Below, in pieces: positions 6,774 to 8,111 of a stretch of 8,111 nucleotides of DNA. Under the pieces are notes generated by a model. The model ran no database searches and was not told the origin of the DNA. It saw only the letters and a list, made by a program, of their open reading frames with translations. The stretch's first letter is position 1, and the number at the start of each line of letters is the position of its first letter. Position numbers and translations under genes: made by a program. Origin of the DNA: Thiobacillus sp. (GTDB lineage Bacteria > Pseudomonadota > Gammaproteobacteria > Burkholderiales > Thiobacillaceae); contig JADMKH010000109.1 in NCBI GenBank assembly GCA_018780025.1, positions 1 through 8,111 on the forward strand, written 5' to 3'.

Positions 6774-7198
6774 TGGTGATTGATGCCTCGGTCTGGGTAG
6801 CCGCCTTCCTTGCCCATGATGCACACCACCGTGACGCGGCTGTTTTGCTGCGTCGCCTGGTTGAAGAAGGCATCACGGCCACGACACCGCTTCTGGCGCT
6901 ATCCGAAGTGGCCGGCGCCATCGCCCGCCAGACCGACGACTCCGAACTGGCTGAAAAGATCGCGGTTTTCCTGCATGCCCAAGCCTGGATCCAATTTGTG
7001 CCTTTAACCGGCGATCTCGCGACAGCAGCCGCGACCGTTGCGGCACAGCAGCGTTTGCGTGGGGCCGATGCGGTTTATGTGGCGTTGGCGGCACAGCGCA
7101 CGCTGACGCTGGTCACCCTGGATCGTGAAATGCTGGAGCGCACGAAAGATAGCGTGACCAGCGTAACCCCGACCGCCTGGTTGAAACAGCAGGGATAA
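6773..7198 (+). CDS. vapC: PIN-domain ribonuclease toxin, VapC-like
   Basis: This is a probable site-specific endoribonuclease. VapC toxins cut tRNA or rRNA using magnesium held by clustered acidic residues. The 141-residue product keeps the full PIN set: Asp4 in MVIDASVW, Glu45 in LLALSEVAGAI, Asp99 in RGADAVYVALA and Asp117 in LVTLDREM. The domain is therefore complete and probably active. The frame is open back to 6719, but the ATG at 6773-6775 overlaps the antitoxin stop and places the first catalytic Asp at the usual position 4. Family length is about 125-145 residues. The RNA target cannot be predicted. The following small gene begins 9 nt after its stop and may share the transcript. 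Confidence 0.9.
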   Translation: MVIDASVWVAAFLAHDAHHRDAAVLLRRLVEEGITATTPLLALSEVAGAIARQTDDSELAEKIAVFLHAQAWIQFVPLTGDLATAAATVAAQQRLRGADAVYVALAAQRTLTLVTLDREMLERTKDSVTSVTPTAWLKQQG

Positions 7199-7207
7199 GC
7201 GATCGTC

Positions 7208-7531
7208 ATGCCCATTGAAAAAAACACCAAACGTCGCCAATCGCTGCAAGCTGCGCTATCCACTTTGCATGAAGGCGACCTCATTGAACTCTTCGGTCAA
7301 CTTCGTCACCTGAAGCAGCAAGCCAAGTCCCTGGGATTGTTCGCTGATGAGCGCGAATTGTTGGCGTGCCCCGAGTGTGGCTTGCAGGAAGATGTGCTGG
7401 CGGACGGCCGTTTGATTACCTATCTGGAAGGTCACATCAACCCGCAGGACTCGGGATTGCGTTTCACTGAAACAGACAAGGGGGTTTTTGCTTGTCCGCA
7501 ATGCGGTGCGTCGATTGCCGGAGGAGCATAA
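7208..7531 (+). CDS. Small protein with two CPxCG zinc-knuckle motifs, function unknown
   Basis: I do not recognise a named family. The 107-residue product has a charged, helical N-terminal half (about 1-50, with LIELFGQLRHLKQQAKSLGL suggesting a helix or short coiled coil). It is followed by CPECG (54-58) and CPQCG (96-100), spaced about 42 residues apart. These four cysteines look like one zinc-ribbon site, with strands such as GRLITYLEG and GVFACPQCG between and around the knuckles. The ATG at 7208 is preceded by AGGGATAAG (7191-7199). The gene starts 9 nt after vapC and is followed 4 nt later by the RhuM remnant, so it sits in the same tight array. A nucleic-acid-binding or adaptor role is possible but not shown. 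Confidence 0.75.
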   Translation: MPIEKNTKRRQSLQAALSTLHEGDLIELFGQLRHLKQQAKSLGLFADERELLACPECGLQEDVLADGRLITYLEGHINPQDSGLRFTETDKGVFACPQCGASIAGGA

Positions 7532-7535
7532 CAAC

Positions 7536-7697
7536 ATGGAAGGCAAAACTGTCTGGCTGAACCAGATGACCTACTTGTTTCTGACTACCAAGCAGAACAT
7601 CGACCAGCACATCCGCAACGTCTTCGCCGAGGGAGAATGGGCCCCCGAGTCAGCAGCAAGCCCTGAACATGCGGCGCATCATCCAGGACGGGAATGA
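7536..7697 (+). pseudogene. N-terminal remnant of a RhuM-family protein
   Basis: The 53-codon frame contains GKTVWLNQ, then MTYLFLTTKQNIDQHIRNVF and AEGE (about residues 3-35). This corresponds to the conserved N-terminal helix-turn-helix-like block of RhuM-family proteins (virulence-associated proteins often found with type I restriction loci and prophages). Family members are normally about 300 residues or more and continue with a conserved core. Here the resemblance ends after AEGE, and about 18 unrelated residues lead to a stop. The WLNQ-to-MTYLF step also looks about one residue short of the usual VWL-Q-xxMAELF spacing. The start (ATG 7536-7538) retains a strong GGAGGAG at 7520-7526, so the fragment could still be translated. 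It is interpreted as a deletion remnant; a short independent protein is less likely. Confidence 0.68.
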
Positions 7698-7722
7698 GCA
7701 ATTCAGCAAGGGAGCACAGACC

Positions 7723-8111
7723 ATGAGCAAGATAGTCCAAATTTCTGAACCGGCGAACCACATCGCCGTCTTTCAGGAAACAGCGATCCGTCGAACCTGG
7801 CACGCGGAAGCGTGGTGGTTTTCGATTATCGACGTGGTCGAAGTTCTGGTTGGGGGCGACCGGCCACGCAAATACTGGAACGATCTGAAGAAAAAGCTCG
7901 CCGCCGAAGGCTATTTTGAAGTGTCCGAAAAAATCGGACAGTTGAAGATGGCCGCTCCGGATGGGAAGCAGCGGCTGACTGACTGCGCCAATACGGAAAC
8001 CTTGTTCCGCATCATCCAGTCCATCCCTTCCCCCCGCGCGGAACCTTTCACGTGGGTTGTTGCCGCTTTATCCGAAGGTGTATCCCTTGGGGCAGCGGCT
8101 TACAACCACGG
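7723..8111 (+). CDS. Bro-N domain protein (partial, possibly disrupted at 8050)
   Basis: Bro-N (BRO family, N-terminal) domains are DNA-binding modules of phage antirepressors and of chromosomal proteins often found near restriction loci. The visible 129 residues contain IAVFQETAIRRTWHAEAWWF (14-33), FSIIDVVEVLVGGDRPRKYW (33-52), QLKMAAPDGKQRLTDCANTE (73-92) and LFRIIQSIPSPRAEPF (94-109), all matching the family in order. From residue 110 onward (TWVVAALSEGVSLGAAAYNHG) the text no longer resembles the expected KRWLAxVGYERI continuation. The change coincides with the imperfect inverted repeat listed separately. The frame is still open at the window edge. The start at ATG 7723-7725 follows AAGGGAG (7708-7714); an in-frame ATG at 7669 has no clear ribosome site. 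Whether the gene is intact cannot be decided inside this window. Confidence 0.78.
   Translation, partial: MSKIVQISEPANHIAVFQETAIRRTWHAEAWWFSIIDVVEVLVGGDRPRKYWNDLKKKLAAEGYFEVSEKIGQLKMAAPDGKQRLTDCANTETLFRIIQSIPSPRAEPFTWVVAALSEGVSLGAAAYNH
8052..8109. repeat. Imperfect inverted repeat at the end of Bro-N homology
   Basis: The left arm GTGGGTTGTTGCCGC (8052-8066) and right arm GCGGCTTACAACCAC (8095-8109) pair over most of their length, with one unpaired base on each side and one mismatch. Inside the loop, CCGAAGG (8072-8078) and CCTTGG (8085-8090) can pair further. The structure begins 2-3 nt after the last codon that fits the Bro-N family. It could be the terminus of an inserted element or a small mobile hairpin. 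The window ends directly behind it, so its extent is unknown. Confidence 0.5.

Noticed and set aside
8052..8109. Integron attC-like site
   Set aside because: The length and double-stem shape are suggestive, but the required RYYYAAC and GTTRRRY core boxes are not present at the ends in either orientation.

Overview
The window looks like a betaproteobacterial chromosome. The evidence is a flgBC / flgA / flgMN flagellar layout, a single-gene bifunctional mnmC, moderately high GC and protein sequences of the Nitrosomonadales/Rhodocyclales kind. The genus cannot be fixed from sequence reading alone. About three quarters is ordinary core genome. The last 1.7 kb, from about 6400 to 8111, is an accessory patch with broken genes at its far end.

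Positions 1-2690 hold the edge of a flagellar cluster. flgC (cut by the window start) and flgB run leftward as one operon and encode proximal rod proteins. flgA runs rightward from the same divergent intergenic region and encodes the periplasmic chaperone for P-ring assembly. flgM (anti-sigma-28) and flgN (chaperone for the hook-filament junction proteins) follow, translationally coupled by a 14-nt overlap. Between flgA and flgM, in about 275 bp without genes, lies a clear pair of inverted REP units. Each has a GTAG head and a hairpin, the pattern of elements mobilised by REP-associated tyrosine transposases (RAYT).

Positions 2709-4526 hold mnmC on the minus strand, a two-domain tRNA wobble-uridine modification enzyme that converges on flgN. 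Divergent from it with a 47-bp gap are a membrane-fusion (HlyD/MacA-type) protein and an overlapping MacB/LolD-type ABC ATPase. The FtsX/MacB-like permease that should complete this transporter is not downstream. A different set of genes begins there instead.

Positions 6400-8111 hold a VapB-like ribbon-helix-helix antitoxin and a VapC-like PIN toxin (1-nt overlap), preceded by a plausible promoter and a palindromic operator. Tightly spaced behind them are a small protein with two CPxCG knuckles, an N-terminal scrap of a RhuM-family protein, and a Bro-N domain protein. The Bro-N family resemblance stops abruptly about 62 bp before the window edge, exactly where an imperfect inverted repeat begins. 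I see no firmly new system. The best candidates for a second look are the vapBC-plus-zinc-knuckle operon, the RhuM/Bro-N wreckage with the terminal inverted repeat, and the REP pair.
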